The position numbers and the translations under genes were made by a program. The notes below the pieces were generated by a model, which saw nothing but the letters and a program-made list of their open reading frames with translations, was not told the origin of the DNA and did no database searches. A stretch of DNA of 64,000 bases from Lepidodermella squamata (Eukaryota > Gastrotricha), in assembly GCA_047495785.1 (NCBI GenBank), contig JBLDXI010000017.1, positions 2,604,001 through 2,668,000 on the forward strand, given 5' to 3'. Below, in pieces: positions 34,579-47,392 of the stretch (the first letter of the stretch is position 1; the number at the start of each line of letters is the position of its first letter).

Positions 34579-35470
34579 ATGAAAACTAGAAAAGCAATCG
34601 AAGAGTGCAAGAAAACAGGAGCATTTGAGTTGGAGCTGATCGAGAAAGGCATTACGGGCCTTGAAAAATATGAAGTGTTCGGGCAACTCGGTCATCTGCT
34701 CAAATTATCGCTAGCTCACAATAAGATCACGCGTTTGCCTGCTTCTCTGAGGGGACTTGTATCCTTAGAGCTGCTTAACATCTTCGACAACCATTTACAG
34801 GAATTTGGTGATGAGCTGCTTCATTGTATTTCCTTGAGAATCCTCATTCTAGGGTAAGCGGGCGCATATTGGAATTATTTCTTTATTTGATTCATGTATA
34901 TATAGAATAAACTGTCTAACAGCGATTCCGTCTTCGATTGGGATGATGAGAAATCTGCAGGTCTTGGACTTGTCATACAATTTCCTTCGCAACGATAGTT
35001 TTCCGGAGTCATTTTGGCGTCTTGACAACCTCCGCGCGTTGTATTTGGCCGACAACGACTTGACAGAGCTCCCAACAAATATTTATCGCCTCGAAAAGCT
35101 CGAAATTCTCAACGTTCGCGGAAACGATTTAACTAGTCTTCCGGCTCAGATCGGTCATTTGACCCGATTGCGCGAATTCAATGCACAAGGCAATCGTCTT
35201 TCCCTGTTACCGCCTGAATTCGGCGACCTCAATTTTGTAGGGCCTGCTGCGAGTTTGCAGCTTGAATTCAATCCTTGGATGCCTCAACTCGAGAAGCGGA
35301 TGAAAACCGGCCTAGCGTCGTTTTTCGAATATTTACGCAATGCCGAGTATCGCAAGAGCTACGAACGCTTTTTGGCACAACTTCCCACTCAACCACCTCC
35401 TCGTAAAATTGACAAAGTCAGCAAAAAGAAATTGGCTGAATATTTGCCTTCAACTAAACAGGCGAAGTAA
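34579..35470 (+). CDS. RSU1: Ras suppressor protein 1 (RSU1) homologue, leucine-rich repeats
   Basis: Two exons, 34579-34853 and 34906-35470, about 279 residues. The N-terminus KAIEECKKTG...LIEKGITGLE precedes seven LRRs (LLKLSLAHNKITRLP, LELLNIFDNHLQEF, LQVLDLSYNFLRNDSFPESF, LRALYLADNDLTELP, LEILNVRGNDLTSLP, LREFNAQGNRLSLLP). The LSYNFLRNDSFPESFWRLDNLRALYL section and the capping NPW...FFEYLRNAEYRKSYERF are specific to RSU1. RSU1 binds PINCH in the ILK-PINCH-parvin complex at integrin adhesions, including muscle attachments. The ATG is 19 bp after a TTCAATTAG acceptor. Length matches human RSU1 (277). Confidence 0.9.
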
Positions 35471-36720
35471 TAACTCTGGCTCATATGGTGCTATAAATTC
35501 ACATCTGCCTGTGGAAAGAAGTAGACTAGCTGGCTGTTAGACGGTCCTCCAAAGGAGCTGGTATAATTGATCAGAGTTCTACTGTTGCTAGTCCTCGAAA
35601 AGTGCTTTTATATTAGTGAGCCAATAAGCGTGCTGCCACGCATGTTCTTTCGAACGGTCTCATTTCTTAGTTTTTACTCGAATTTCTTCCCAACTTCGTT
35701 TTTAAGCGAACTGTGCTGTTTCACGACTTAATCAAAGATAGCATGTTTTCAATTAATGTCCGATTTTCTATCATTTGACACGTGCTACACTGCTGGGCGC
35801 TGCTTTTATTTACAATCTGTAATCATCTGCGCTACCGGATTCTGTTTTATATGCAATGATAGCGGTCGCTTCTTCACATATTATTTAGCTGTTGCTTATT
35901 ACTCATGTGCGTCGATGAAATTATTATTGTTATACATTTTATCATTTGCGTGCCGTTGTTTTGTACATGATGACGATTACAGTAAATAAAAGACTGATCA
36001 TATATGGATTTTGAGTATTATTTTATCTGAAGATCAAGGAGCGGGAATCAAGTCGCTTGATAAACCTATCAGCAGATATAGCTGATAGGTAGTCCCTGAT
36101 TTTTGCATAATATGGAGCGCACAATTTTCACATTTCTGTGCGTTAGCGACTCAAAGATCGAGTCCCTTCAATTATAACCGCAGATATTTTAACGTCATTC
36201 ACGGTGCCTCGAGTTGAGTTAGCTTATTCGGCGATATGCAGCGGTCTGAAAGGCGGCTCAAGAATGGCTTCATCTTTGCTGGATACCATAGAAAAGCTGT
36301 GAAATATGAAAATAGCAGTTTTTCCATTGTGCCCTATATTGACAGCTTAAACTTTAGGTAATAGTATCTTTTCTTGTCTTGTCTTGCGCCTCATTACTAA
36401 CAATTATTTCTTCAGCTTTTATCACAAAAAGAGTCAATTGGTTTTAACGCGTCTTTTATTAGCAGAAACAATCCTACACTTGAACAATAATTTCGAATCG
36501 AACACGACATCAAGAATGTTGTTCATACGTTGCACTTGAATTTATGTGGTTAAAAATCATTTTGATTAAAAAGACCGGGCTCTAAACCGTCATTTGGCCT
36601 CCCAAGCCTTGCTAGAAGGCGAGTAAGGGCCGTCAGGTGATAAACAAAAATAAAACTGTTCAGAGATGGACGTGTCGATATTTTGACAAATTGCGATCAA
36701 AGCTTGGATAGAGCGGGTGT
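35471..36720. other. Intergenic spacer between convergent genes
   Basis: 1.25 kb between RSU1 (plus) and the first four-pass protein (minus). AATAAA-like sites occur near 35985. Only short unsupported frames are seen. Confidence 0.45.
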
Positions 36721-37354
36721 TCAAGCGACGGGACCGCTGGAAACGCCACTCGCGTTGCGGCTGCCGACAGCCACGGAGCGTGAAAAAATGCAGGTGATGA
36801 AGTGCATCAGACCAGCAGCCAAGCCAATTGCCTATGATGACAAATCTTTAAAATAGATGAACTAAAAAACGGACTATAAATTTACCGCCGCCGCGCACAG
36901 CTCGGAATAACATGTTGCAACAGCCAAAAGGTAGATCGAAGCGCCAGCATAAGCCAGCGTAAAAATCGAGTCGAAAATCGTGTCCTGAGCCAAACAGTTG
37001 ATTCAGTAAATCAAATCAATGATTAAAAACTTACGACAATCCTGTAACGATAGCCGAAGGAATAGTTATAATCGACGAGGTTGAGAGCAGTCAAGATGAC
37101 GGTGACGGCAAGCGCAGAGGCTGCAACAATAATAGCTATATCTTCGGATCGCTCCATGTGATCTTTGTTGCAGGAAATGTTGTGTTTGTTGTAGGAACGG
37201 CTGTTGGTCGCAGCCAGTGACAGAACGACCACGGCAAATATCTGCTCAAAATTTCAAAGTTAAGAAAAGTAAGCTGAAGTAGGTCAAGACCAACGATTTG
37301 AAGGAGCCGGAGGAATCCGTAAGACGTCATTAGCCAATCGGTGTTGAGGGCCAT
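36721..37354 (-). CDS. Four-pass membrane protein, MARVEL-like, copy 1
   Basis: Four short exons on the minus strand splice to a protein of about 155 residues starting MALNTDWLMTSYGFLRLLQI. Four hydrophobic segments: LRLLQIIFAVVVLSLAA, IAIIVAASALAVTVILTAL, a third around LAYAGASIYLLAVATCYS, and AIGLAAGLMHFITCIF. An extracellular loop after segment 1 has Asn/Cys (NISCNKD). The layout (short N-terminus, RxLQ at the start of TM1, small loops) resembles MARVEL-domain proteins, but no family-specific motif proves it. Two related genes follow upstream on the same strand with the same exon layout. Confidence 0.68.
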
Positions 37355-37900
37355 TTTTAGGTTAGATTCGTTTAAAGCTGAAAGTCTTGTTGAAAACTAA
37401 AGCTGTTTGCAATGGAATGATGATGAATGGCAGTCCACCAACTATAACAAAACTTGATGAATAATTGCTAATTGTTACGCGTCTGAACGGCCATTTTTGT
37501 TGCGTAACATAAGATGCGTCTCGCTTATTTTTTAAAAGCTCAATACGCAATCATCACTACGACCAGTGTTATGCGCAATGTTATTTTTTTGTTTTGCTTG
37601 TGATGAATTAGTTCCAATGATTTCCTATTCTAATGAAGTATTTTGCCATATATGGATGTTGCGCTGGAATCATTCACATCGGGGTTTTCAATGCCAACCC
37701 GGTGATACTATAGCCGATGAGAGAAAAATTACGAAAATAGTGACGAGTTGCATTCTGAATGTTTATTTTCGTTAGCAAGTTATTTTTGCCAACATTCAGC
37801 TATGCTTTCGCAAGCGTGACATCAAAAGCATAATTAAACGAGGTATAATTTTTCGCCGTTGTTCAACTTCCTTTCACGTAAACCGCAAGAGCCGGACTGT
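37355..37900. other. Intergenic spacer
   Basis: About 550 bp between two tandem four-pass protein genes. It holds only unsupported short frames. Confidence 0.45.
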
Positions 37901-38503
37901 CTAATTTTTCGAACGGATTACGATATGGACGATGTGGACGATCGCAGCCAGCAGACCGAATGCCTAAAACCAACCACTTTCGAATAGAAATGTAACAGAT
38001 AAAAATAGTTATACCATTGAGGCCGTGAGTTCCTGCCAACAAGTTCCCTTTGCTAGTATTACAGCACTGGATATCAGGAACGCCAATGCCATTATCGCGT
38101 CATAAATTCGATCCTTTTTTACAGGAGGTCGTTGAAAATTAGTTATAGATGGCAGAGTGAGGACAACTTACGATCATTTTCCAGTTTGTTTCGGTCGTAA
38201 TGGAGGCGCTAACGCCAAGGAGGAAAATTACAACGAAAGCAATGCCGAAAGCCAGACCAATCGAACCCATTGCGATCTGAAAATCTCTTCCACCCTGAGC
38301 GACATACCCATCGCAACCTATCGCGCTGTAAGTTCGCGTTTGCTGACAAGCGGCCAAGGCTAATGCTAGAATGGATAGAACCTTAAAATTAAGTGGGGTG
38401 GTTTGATAGATTTAAATTAATTGCGCACGTTTCGTCATGTGCTTACGATTAAAACCAATCGGCAAATTCCCGACATCGATGTTAACCAAGCAGTGTCCGC
38501 CAT
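37901..38503 (-). CDS. Four-pass membrane protein, MARVEL-like, copy 2
   Basis: Four exons: start MADTAWLTSMSGICRLVLI at 38503, then VLSILALALAACQQTRTYSA through ITTETNWKMI, then DRIYDAIMALAFLISSAVIL to ELTASM, then AFGLLAAIVHIVHIVIRSKN and stop at 37901. The four hydrophobic segments and the intron positions match copies 1 and 3. The loop after TM1 has paired Cys (ACQQ...GCDGY). It may organise membranes or vesicles if it is a true MARVEL protein; that is inference. Confidence 0.68.
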
Positions 38504-39129
38504 CTATAATAAATATCCCCTATAATACTTTTAACGATACCAACTGTGAATCATCATTTTCAACGAAGGTGCCGCTATAGCGGAAAATTTATATATAAAC
38601 CCGAAAAAAACCATAGCCGTGAAGCAAGGACAAGATTAGGCTAATTTTTCGATAGAAACGTGTCTAATAATTGGAAGAATATATACGGGTAATCTAACAA
38701 AAAATGCTTATTCATGACATATCTGTCCGATGTCTGATGTGATTATGGCGATTATTATAGCTGTGAAAATATGTCGCTGATAACTTTTATTGTTCCGCTT
38801 TTATTGTTCTGCTATTAGTTTCTTTGGAATTCATACAACCACCCACCAAAGCGATTACTGGGCACGCGATAAGTCGAAGTGCTTCTAGCGATGCCTGACC
38901 GATAAGGCCATTTTTGCGGGACGGGGGCGTGAAATTAGGTGAAATTAGCACTTGCTAAGCGCAAGTTGTTGTATTTTATTCTTTGATTTTTATATAGATT
39001 AGCTAGAATTTTTCCTACTAAAAGCATAACATAAACGCGACAATTTAGTACAAAAAATATTATTCCGCTGCTGCCGCTTCGAAGTTCAGAGGCTTTCAAG
39101 GTCATGGAGATTGTCATCAGATCTGGCGT
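38504..39129. other. Intergenic spacer
   Basis: About 625 bp of AT-rich DNA between tandem four-pass genes, with no recognisable feature. Confidence 0.45.
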
Positions 39130-39742
39130 TTATGAGCTGATTGCCGGCGAGCGATATCTCAGAAATAAATGGATTGCATGTAAGATGGCTGCGATCAGAC
39201 CAAATGTCTAGAAATTCACAGAAATTACGCATGTGAGTTGGCAATAATAAGTCTAATACCAGCGATGCGCACACTTCGTTTATGCAAGTTCCAACTGCAA
39301 TCATGAAGATGAAGGCGATGAGGTAGCCGATTGTCATCGAGCCGTCAAAGACCAAGTCCTAACATTCAAAATTGTATTGAAATAATTTAATTTTAAAACA
39401 GTGATTATTTCATTACGATTATGCGCCAAATTGGATCCGCCGCAATGGATGCGTTGAGCGTGAGTGCGAATATGACGACCAAGAAAAATCCGATGATGAG
39501 CGCGATCGAACCCATGGCGATCATGAAGTTACAAGCATGGCCGATTTGCCACGCATCGCACGTGAATCCCGATCTATTGTAGTGCCTAGGGTTTGCAGCT
39601 AGAGCCAAGGCTAAAATGGCTAAAAGCTGAACGAAAATATTATTATCAAATTCGAATCGACGAAATTCGGGATTCTTACAATTAAAACTAGACGGATTAT
39701 GCCTGTCCTGGAGAGAAGCCAAGATGGGTTGAATTGCGCCAT
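39130..39742 (-). CDS. Four-pass membrane protein, MARVEL-like, copy 3
   Basis: Four exons: MAQFNPSWLLSRTGIIRLVL from 39742, then LLAILALALAANPRHYNRSG to AADPIWRII, then DLVFDGSMTIGYLIAFIFMI to NEVCASL, then TFGLIAAILHAIHLFLRYRS and stop at 39130. The exon pattern equals copies 1 and 2, and copy 2 is the closer relative (shared IAMGSI.L..GF..VVI.AL..NASI in TM2). A Cys pair (TCDAW...HACNF) sits in the first loop, similar to copy 2. Confidence 0.7.
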
Positions 39743-42356
39743 TTTTTAGGCAATATAATCAGATCTTATCTTGTAAAATAAAACCCAAAATCTAAAATGA
39801 TAACATGTCATGAATATTATTATTGGAATGCTAATATGGCACAGGTGCGAGACATTCCAGTACGCTTACCCGAAAGAATGATAAAGAGATGAGTCGCGTA
39901 CAATATGCGGAAAGGGCGTAGGTGTGCCTCACGCTGTACTGCATCGTTTTGTTAATCTCGCTTTCGGCGTCCAACGCAAAAAGTAACACTACGGTGATAG
40001 CAGGTCTTATCTTAACGTCAAAAATCGAATTATTGCTGCAATAAACTGGACATGCTTTAAGACACTTGGGGGTGACACAGCGTCGAGTGGAATAATAATT
40101 GCGATAAAAAATCTGCTTGGTACGTTTCTCAAACCTAACACAATATAATGAAGATAGGTAACACAGAAAAAGAGAAGGTCCAACACCTCCGTCACGCGTC
40201 GTAAAAAATGTGCTGTGCAAACAATGTGCAATCGCATATGCATGCCCCTCATCCGGTTAAGGAGGTTAGCACTGGCGATGGAATGTTTCAGGAAAATACA
40301 CGGATATACCCTTGAACAGTGACTGGGCCTGAATGCAAATGAATTGCTTATTCAAAGGTTACATTTTTTACGTATTCTGAAGCTGTAATTGATGACAGTG
40401 ATGAGTCAGCAAAGCGTTTGACACATAATCTTTACACATATGCCAGGTCTACGTCGAAGAAGAGGCTACCTCGGACCATTGCATCCACGTTTCCCCAAAG
40501 AAAGGCGGGAAACGAATGCATGAACGAATCAAATAAATTAGGGGAATTTTTCGCTCATGATTTTCGCTAGAACAAAATTGGTATTTCGCTAAAATATATG
40601 TGTGAATGAGGACTTCAAATCAAGCTTTGTCATCATATCATGGAAATAGATTTGCTGTCACCGAAAATGCTGGCCACTGGGCGCCAAATAGTTTGCCGAC
40701 TTGGCTGAAATTTCCGGTGTGAAGTGTGACATTTTCCTGCATTAATTTGTACTTCCTGCAATACCTGAGGCGGCTGCGATTTATACCAGTTCGATGAATA
40801 TTTGGCACTGATTTTTATCATTTTTAATATAAAACGTACCTGCAGCCACAAGGAATGATAATATTTACCTTACATTTTATTTTTCGAGTTAATTATATGA
40901 CACAAAAATTGAGGCAATGATGCGCTCAGGTAGTAATTAACTACCCATATATAACAAGTCGTTATCGCGCCGAGTGAATCTAAGTACGCCGGCACGAGCT
41001 GGCCAGATGAAGATAACACACGAGCGGCAAAAAAGCCATTGACCAATGCAGGCGAAGGCATCGCCATAGGTAGTATCTCTTTTCGCCTGGCGCAAAAAGT
41101 CGAGCGTTTTTTTATTATACAATTTTCGACTCGCGTGAAAAACAATAATCGCTACAGAGCGTAAATAGACAAGTAATAAACATACGAAAAGTGTATGACA
41201 AAATGTAAAACAATAATGATAATTATATGTTTTTATAATATGATGATGTACGAAGAACACTGGACTTGCGATGGTGCGAGCGAGTGAGCGCGAGTGAGTG
41301 AAGGCTCGTGATTTTTTCTGCTCTCATTAAATACATTATTGGCCTGTTGAAAACAAAACGCTCATTAAGGTTTGCTACGCGATCCGCAAGTATAAAGCGA
41401 TTCAAATAATATTTCCATTGTTGTTGTTACGAAAATCACCACCGCAGTCCAGTTTTTACCTGGTTCTGCGCTGTGCTTCTCCATAACATAGTAACTAGTC
41501 GTTGAATAAATCGCAATTCTACTACATTAAATTACGCGGTTTTGTAGTAAGTCTACGCGCTACACATTACACGCCTCTCAGTTATAGCCTAATTCGCTTT
41601 ACTTTCTTTAGCAATAATATGTTTTATAGGTAGCTAATGTTATATTCGAAATATATAGCTGGGAGCTGGCAAAAAATGAAGCGTAATGAGCCTACTCTGC
41701 TAGTGGACGCGCTTACTTTTTGCTTACGTTTTTTTATTGGCCTCAAACACCTTGGTATAAAATGCCCTGCGAGTCCGTTTGCAGAGAAACCATTAGGATT
41801 ATCTTAACGAAAACGAATCGCCCTGGGGCAAATTTGTTTAGCCCGGTCAATTTGATTTCAACATCTGCCATGTAAACATCCGCAAAAAATCGCCTCTCCT
41901 TAGCCCCAAGAAGCGAAATGAACGCCGGCGATAAACTGCCCCTAGGCTAGCACTTGTGTGATTCCGGCTGCTATTATTTTTCGCAAAACTCAACCACACC
42001 GTCGCTAAATAGTTATCGTTAAATTTCCCCGGCCATTATTTAGTCTTTCTCTCGGAATCCGATATGTTAGCGGGAGATTTCATTGCAATGCGGCAAAAGT
42101 TCAAACTCACTATCGGTTAAGTGCAAAATTAGTTTCAACTGGTCATAGGATGCACGCGCTCTTGCTACTTGCGGGCATTAATTAAGTTTTTGCATATTGT
42201 TTCAACCTGTCATTGCAATGATTAATGCTATAGGAAGCGAAATTGCTCTCAAATACAGAAAAAAATTGATGGACCTGATATAGTATATGTCAGAGGTCAA
42301 TTTTTTTAATTTGACTTTTATTTTTCCTATAGCATATTTACACACATGAAGCCGAA
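39743..42356. other. Intergenic region
   Basis: 2.6 kb between the four-pass cluster and the large NIDO/AMOP gene. Open frames near 39.8-40.2 and 40.9-41.2 kb (minus) contain hydrophobic stretches, and one has a good donor site, but I could not assemble a gene. An ACGCC/GTAAG-rich unique stretch near 41.7-42.1 kb is probably promoter for the downstream gene. Confidence 0.45.
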
Positions 42357-45300
42357 ATGAAGAGGCTTGTGTCGAGATTTGCTGGGGTGATAGCGATAGC
42401 AGTGTTCTCCCTCAACTATTCGATAGTCCACGCAGGTGTTCCCCTCGATGATTTCTTCCCCTTCGGCCCTGAATACGGCGACGAAGTTCTGCCGCCAATG
42501 ACGGACGGCAGCAGCGGCCCGGTGTCGTTAAGAGTGCCATTTCCTTTCTTCGACCGCCTCGAGACGACTATCATCGTCGACGTGCATGGCACGCTGTTGT
42601 TCGAACGCGCTCAATCGCATCACACGCCGGACTGCGCGCCGCTCGAAAACTTCGGCCGCATGATCGCCGTATTTTGGGCCGACTCGGTCACGCACAACAA
42701 CGCCGGCGGATCCGTCATGTACCGGCAAGACTCGAGCCTAAAAATGTTGCGGAAGGCAAACCAGCAAATAGCGGAGAAATACCCGGAGATGCGGGCTATT
42801 CGCCTGAAATATCTCTTCATCGCTACGTGGTTGAATGTCACTTTCTACGGCGTGGAGGGCTGCCAGCCTAATCCAGAGTTTTATCCAAGAAACACATTTC
42901 AAGCTGTACTAGCGACTGATGGAACGGCCTCATTCGCTATTCTTTACTACAACTCAGTCATTTGGACAACGTCGAGATTTCGAACGAGCGCTGGAAATTG
43001 TTCCGGCTTAGGTGAGCCTCAATATTAAATTTTAATCAGGTATTTTAGGCGGATTTTATGTTAATTTTAAGGCGGAATGCCGGCCAGGGTTGGTTTCGAT
43101 CCGGGTGATCGGCGAAATTTTCATTCACTCGCCGAGTCGTGCACCGACCTTATTGTCGACGTGGATAAGATGACTAATGTAGGCGCACCTGGCCGATGGG
43201 TGTTTCGCATCGATCGCGGGAGCAATGTGAAAATGGAACACACTGATCAACCGGTGTGTACTGCGACTAACGATACAGCAAAACTGCGAATAATGCCGAG
43301 TTTTGTCGACGTTTTCGGAGGTCCTGTTGTTTTGCAGGGATCAACTTGCCTCGGCAGTAATGACTACTCGGCAACATGCATCTTCCATGACCCTCGAAAA
43401 GGTGCTTTAAAGGTAGTCGGCAGCATCGTTAAGACGTCGCCTCGATTTGAAATTCGATGCATAGCTCCATTTTTTCATGACACGGGACGTGTGAAAATCG
43501 ATGTGAAAATTACTGGTCCGGAGCAAATTCAACTTCAGGCTTTGCTTTCTGTTGTCAAAAAGACCCCCGAGGTCGAGGCGAAATTGATAAAGAACGGTGA
43601 ATTGCTAGAGGTAGAGTGGGACATCAACGCCGATGCTGTCATCAACGCAACTATGGTCGATATTGAAATGTTGAGACATGAAAACGGGACTTGGCGAAAA
43701 GCTGATATGTTGGCGAACAATGTGCCAAATATCGGGCATTACGAACAGCGACAATCGAATCTAGATTTCCTGCCAGACGATGGCCTCGTCGTTTTTTCGA
43801 TTGTCAAATCACTCGATGAATCTTTAAGGCGGCGATCGAAACGAGGCATTAATGACAAGAACATTGACAATCGGTTGGAGGTGAACGAAAACGAGCAAAT
43901 ACCTGACGCTGAGCGGCATGATGCGACGTTCGATGAAGTTTTCCTCGAGTCGCAGGTATCAAATTATTTGACGAAAATCAGCGCGAAATCAGCTCAGGAA
44001 AAGCGGGAAGCTTGCTTAAGGTGGCATGCCTATGACGATGGAGTGCCAGCCAAGGTCCTACCCGCCTGTCCCCCGACTGTTGCTAGGTAAGTTCGTGCGA
44101 ACATAAATTTCATTCAATTAAATTCTGCCTAATTAAGGGCGAGGCTGGACCCGGAGTTCGAACAAGATCCTTGCGCGTATTTTCTAGCTCGAGAGCATTG
44201 TTTAGCCAAGTACCACCCTGGTGCTGTTGATGCCTATTTATCGAGCGTCCCCCATGCCGAGGGCTACGGCCAGCATTGCACATACGGGCGGAATGGAAAT
44301 TTGCTCATTGGACCACCGAGCGGTGGAACAGCCGATATGTCTAGTCCGTGGGGATTTTTCGGCGAGACGCTTCATATCGAACAAGACATCGTGCCTTGGG
44401 TCGCCTGTTGCAGCGAAGCAGAAAAGGACCTTTGCGCTTTGTACTACGAAAAACGGCCATCAGACGACGGAGCCGACTACGTTGACCCTGTCGCAAGTTT
44501 CGCCGTTGGTGATCCTCACCTGGCGACTTTTGACGGCTTGGAATACACCTTCAACGGCATCGGCGAGTTTTGGCTTGTTAAACCGAGGGCTAATCAAAAT
44601 TTAACAAATTTCAAAATGCAAGCACGAATGGAGGTTTTCAATCCGCCTGTTGCTGGCGATGATAATTCTACGTTTGGAATTGTCGGATCCGTTTTCACCG
44701 GTTTCTCCATGCGTGACGGCAACGGTCCGGTAGTGCAAGTTCAGCTAGCTTCCACGAGTGATGAACGCATTCTCAACATTTTAGTAGACAAGGAATCTCT
44801 GAGCTTTGATGATGAACGATTATGGTCTCAGCGGTTTGAAGGCGTAACAATACGAGCGGCAAACAGCGATATATCCGATGTCACAGTCTCATTTTCAAGC
44901 GGGTTCACTTTCAGATTTTTGGCTACAACTGAAGCAATTTCGTTGTTCTCAAAGGCAAAACAACGACTGCAGGGTAAAATTGTCGGATTGCTAGGAAATT
45001 TCGACGGTAAGCCGAATAACGACCTGGAGTTGCCAAATGGCACTAGTTTGGATCCTAGAACTGCCACCCTTCGCCGCGTTCACTTCGACTTCGGGATGAA
45101 GTGGCTTGTTGACTCTAATGAGACCCAGTTTCACTACATTGGCGAGGAAAGTTACGACGGATTCGCACGGCCTGATTTCGTGCCAATGTTCAAAATTGCG
45201 GCTGAAATCGCCGATCAGCTACCGCCTGCAGTTCGAGAGATGTGCGGGGCTTCAACCGCCTGCGCTTATGATTTCGTTGCAAGTGGCGGAAATCTCGCCC

Positions 45301-46130
45301 TCGCCAACCATACGGCTAAAGCTGAAGCAGCATTTCGGAAAGCTTCGACTGCAAACAATTCGCCGGTTATTATGTGCCCTCATATTGAGTTCAACGGCTA
45401 CATGACTACGTCGAATGGCTCCAGCTTTTTTGATGGGGTGACGCTTCATTTCGAATGCGATGACGAACTCGGCTTTAATCTTACTGGACCCTCTGAAATA
45501 ACATGCTTGAACGGGTCTTGGTCAGATCAACCCCCGCGTTGTGATGGTCCGACACAATGCGAGACTTTCAGATACCCTCTTGAGCATGGCTCTATCAGTT
45601 GGCTATCGAGGACTCACCTATCGTTCTCATGCAATGATGGGTATAAACTCGTCGGGGCTAATTCAACTTTTTGCATTAATGGCTCCTGGTCGAATAAAGC
45701 TCCTATTTGTCGTCAAATAGCCGTGAAAACTACTACTACTACTACTACCACCACCAGGATCATCTCTAAATCTATTACGACCACGACTGTTATTCCATCA
45801 ACAACGAAAGTTCAAGCTGGTGATAACGTTACTCTCGCCGCGTCTATCTTGACAGTAAGGAAAGTGGTTGGGAGCAGCGATGAAGAGCAGCCGGCTAACT
45901 ATTTCATGGTACTTGCGGTGACCGCAACAGTTTTCGGGGCGATTCTATTCACAGCAGTGGTGGTGTTCTTCACTCGGCGGAGCAGGTACCACCAATCTTT
46001 GTTGGTTCGATCTTTCCCAGGCACCAGCATTTCTAGTAACACCGCTTATCACCATCAGCTATTAACCGACGACGGCGTTGTGAACAATCAAAAAATCGGT
46101 GACCATAAAATAACACAGCCTTTACTTTGA
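42357..46130 (+). CDS. Large type I membrane protein with NIDO, AMOP, VWD and two Sushi domains (SUSD2/mucin-4-like)
   Basis: Three exons, 42357-43011, 43072-44086 and 44138-46130, give 1220 residues in one frame. Order: signal peptide (about 1-26); NIDO-type region (about 90-215, GRMIAVFWADSV, FQAVLATDGTASFAILYY); an Ig/immunoglobulin-like middle part; a furin-type site RRRSKRG (about 500); AMOP (about 535-620, ACLRWHAYDDG, PACPP, CTYGRNGNLL); VWD (from about 680, VGDPHLATFDGLEYTFNGIG, and GLLGNFDG); two Sushi domains (about 965-1080, each with four Cys and GSWS); a Thr run from an ACT/ACC repeat; one membrane segment (about 1145-1170, VLAVTATVFGAILFTAVVVF) and a short basic tail. SUSD2 and MUC4 share this order and are cleaved in the middle. 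A role in matrix adhesion is inferred. Confidence 0.85.
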
Positions 46131-46441
46131 ATTAGATTATTTATACCCGAAATAATGAATCTGAATTTGACTTGAGATCCGGCTTCCTGGATGCCGGTTA
46201 TGTCTTGGAAGAAACAATCATTACCAAGGAATACCGCATGAGTATTGGTTTATTTTGGCATTTTCAAGTGCCATCGAATGCATGTTTCCGAGCCAACCTC
46301 CTTAATAATTTTGTAATATATCTCTACGATTGCCAGCCCTTTAATCGAAATACCTATTGCGAGCGTGTTTCTGCGATACTAATGCTGTTATTTGTGTTTT
46401 CTCAGGAGAATAAAACTGTGGATCGTAAACTCTCTTATTTA
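46131..46441. other. 3' flank of the NIDO/AMOP gene
   Basis: About 310 bp before the foldback element, likely holding the 3'UTR. No distinct feature seen. Confidence 0.4.
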
Positions 46442-47184
46442 GGGTAATGTGCCCTAATGTGTCATAATTTCGCTTACTTTTTTCGCGGCCCGATATCTAC
46501 TCACCGGATGGGTCCTGGTCCGATTTTTTTTGACAGGGACCTCACTTCAGGTCTTGGCTTCAATAATCCGTCGACAAAATTTGACCCGAAAGCGTATTGT
46601 GTGCGTGGCAGCAGGTGGTGTTGCGCAAGAGACCGGTTTTTAAATCAAGGTAAATCAAGGTCGGCGGATTCGATTATCGTGGTCAGGAGGCCCGAATGTT
46701 GCTCGTATGGGCGGCTGCCTCAAGCCAAAAAAGTGCCAAATTTCAATTTTTTTCAAAATTTCAGTCTCGTTTTTTTTGGTCATTGGTGTTTATTTAGCGA
46801 CGGTTGAAAGTATAGATCATTTTAGATGGCTCTATGACGATTTTGGGATGATAAAACGAGACTGAAATTTTGAAAAAAATTGAAATTTGGCACTTTTTTG
46901 GCTTGAGGCAGCCGCCCATACGAGCAACATTCGGGCCTCCTGACCACGATAATCGAATCCGCCGACCTTGATTTACCTTGATTTAAAAACCGGTCTCTTG
47001 CGCAACACCACCTGCTGCCACGCACACAATACGCTTTCGGGTCAAATTTTGTCGACGGATTATTGAAGCCAAGACCTGAAGTGAGGTCCCTGTCAAAAAA
47101 AATCGGACCAGGACCCATCCGGTGAGTAGATATCGGGCCGCGAAAAAAGTAAGCGAAATTATGACACATTAGGGCACATTACCC
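46442..47184. mobile_element. Near-perfect 743-bp foldback element, TA-flanked
   Basis: Left arm (46442 to about 46775) and right arm (about 46851 to 47184) are reverse complements with no mismatch seen over about 330 bp, separated by a loop of about 75 bp. Both ends abut TA; the ends read GGGTAATGTGCCC. Because the arms are inverted, the same 104-residue open frame appears on plus (46457-46807) and minus (46822-47169), so it is an artefact of symmetry and not a gene. No transposase is present. Confidence 0.85.
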
Positions 47185-47392
47185 TATAACTCGGGTACCT
47201 TCTTGGATTTTAATTAAACGCGAGCACGTGCGCCTCACATGTTTTGAAGGCGTGGTGCCTTGGACACCCAGAAGTCTTTTGGCGCCGCAATAAAGGTGGC
47301 GACCTCAATAAATAGGGCTTGTCACCATTTCGGGCCATACTATTTTCAGACCACATTAACCTGAACACAAGTAGACTTCGCTCATAAAATCA

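Noticed and set aside
39831-40220. Minus-strand 129-residue frame with a good donor and one hydrophobic stretch
   Set aside because: Could be another four-pass gene but no second exon or matching layout was found.
40870-41145. Minus-strand frame with hydrophobic segments
   Set aside because: No family match and no spliced model; overlapping frames are equally open.
46457-47169. Identical 104-residue frames on opposite strands
   Set aside because: They arise from the inverted repeat itself; no coding signal, Met start context or splicing.
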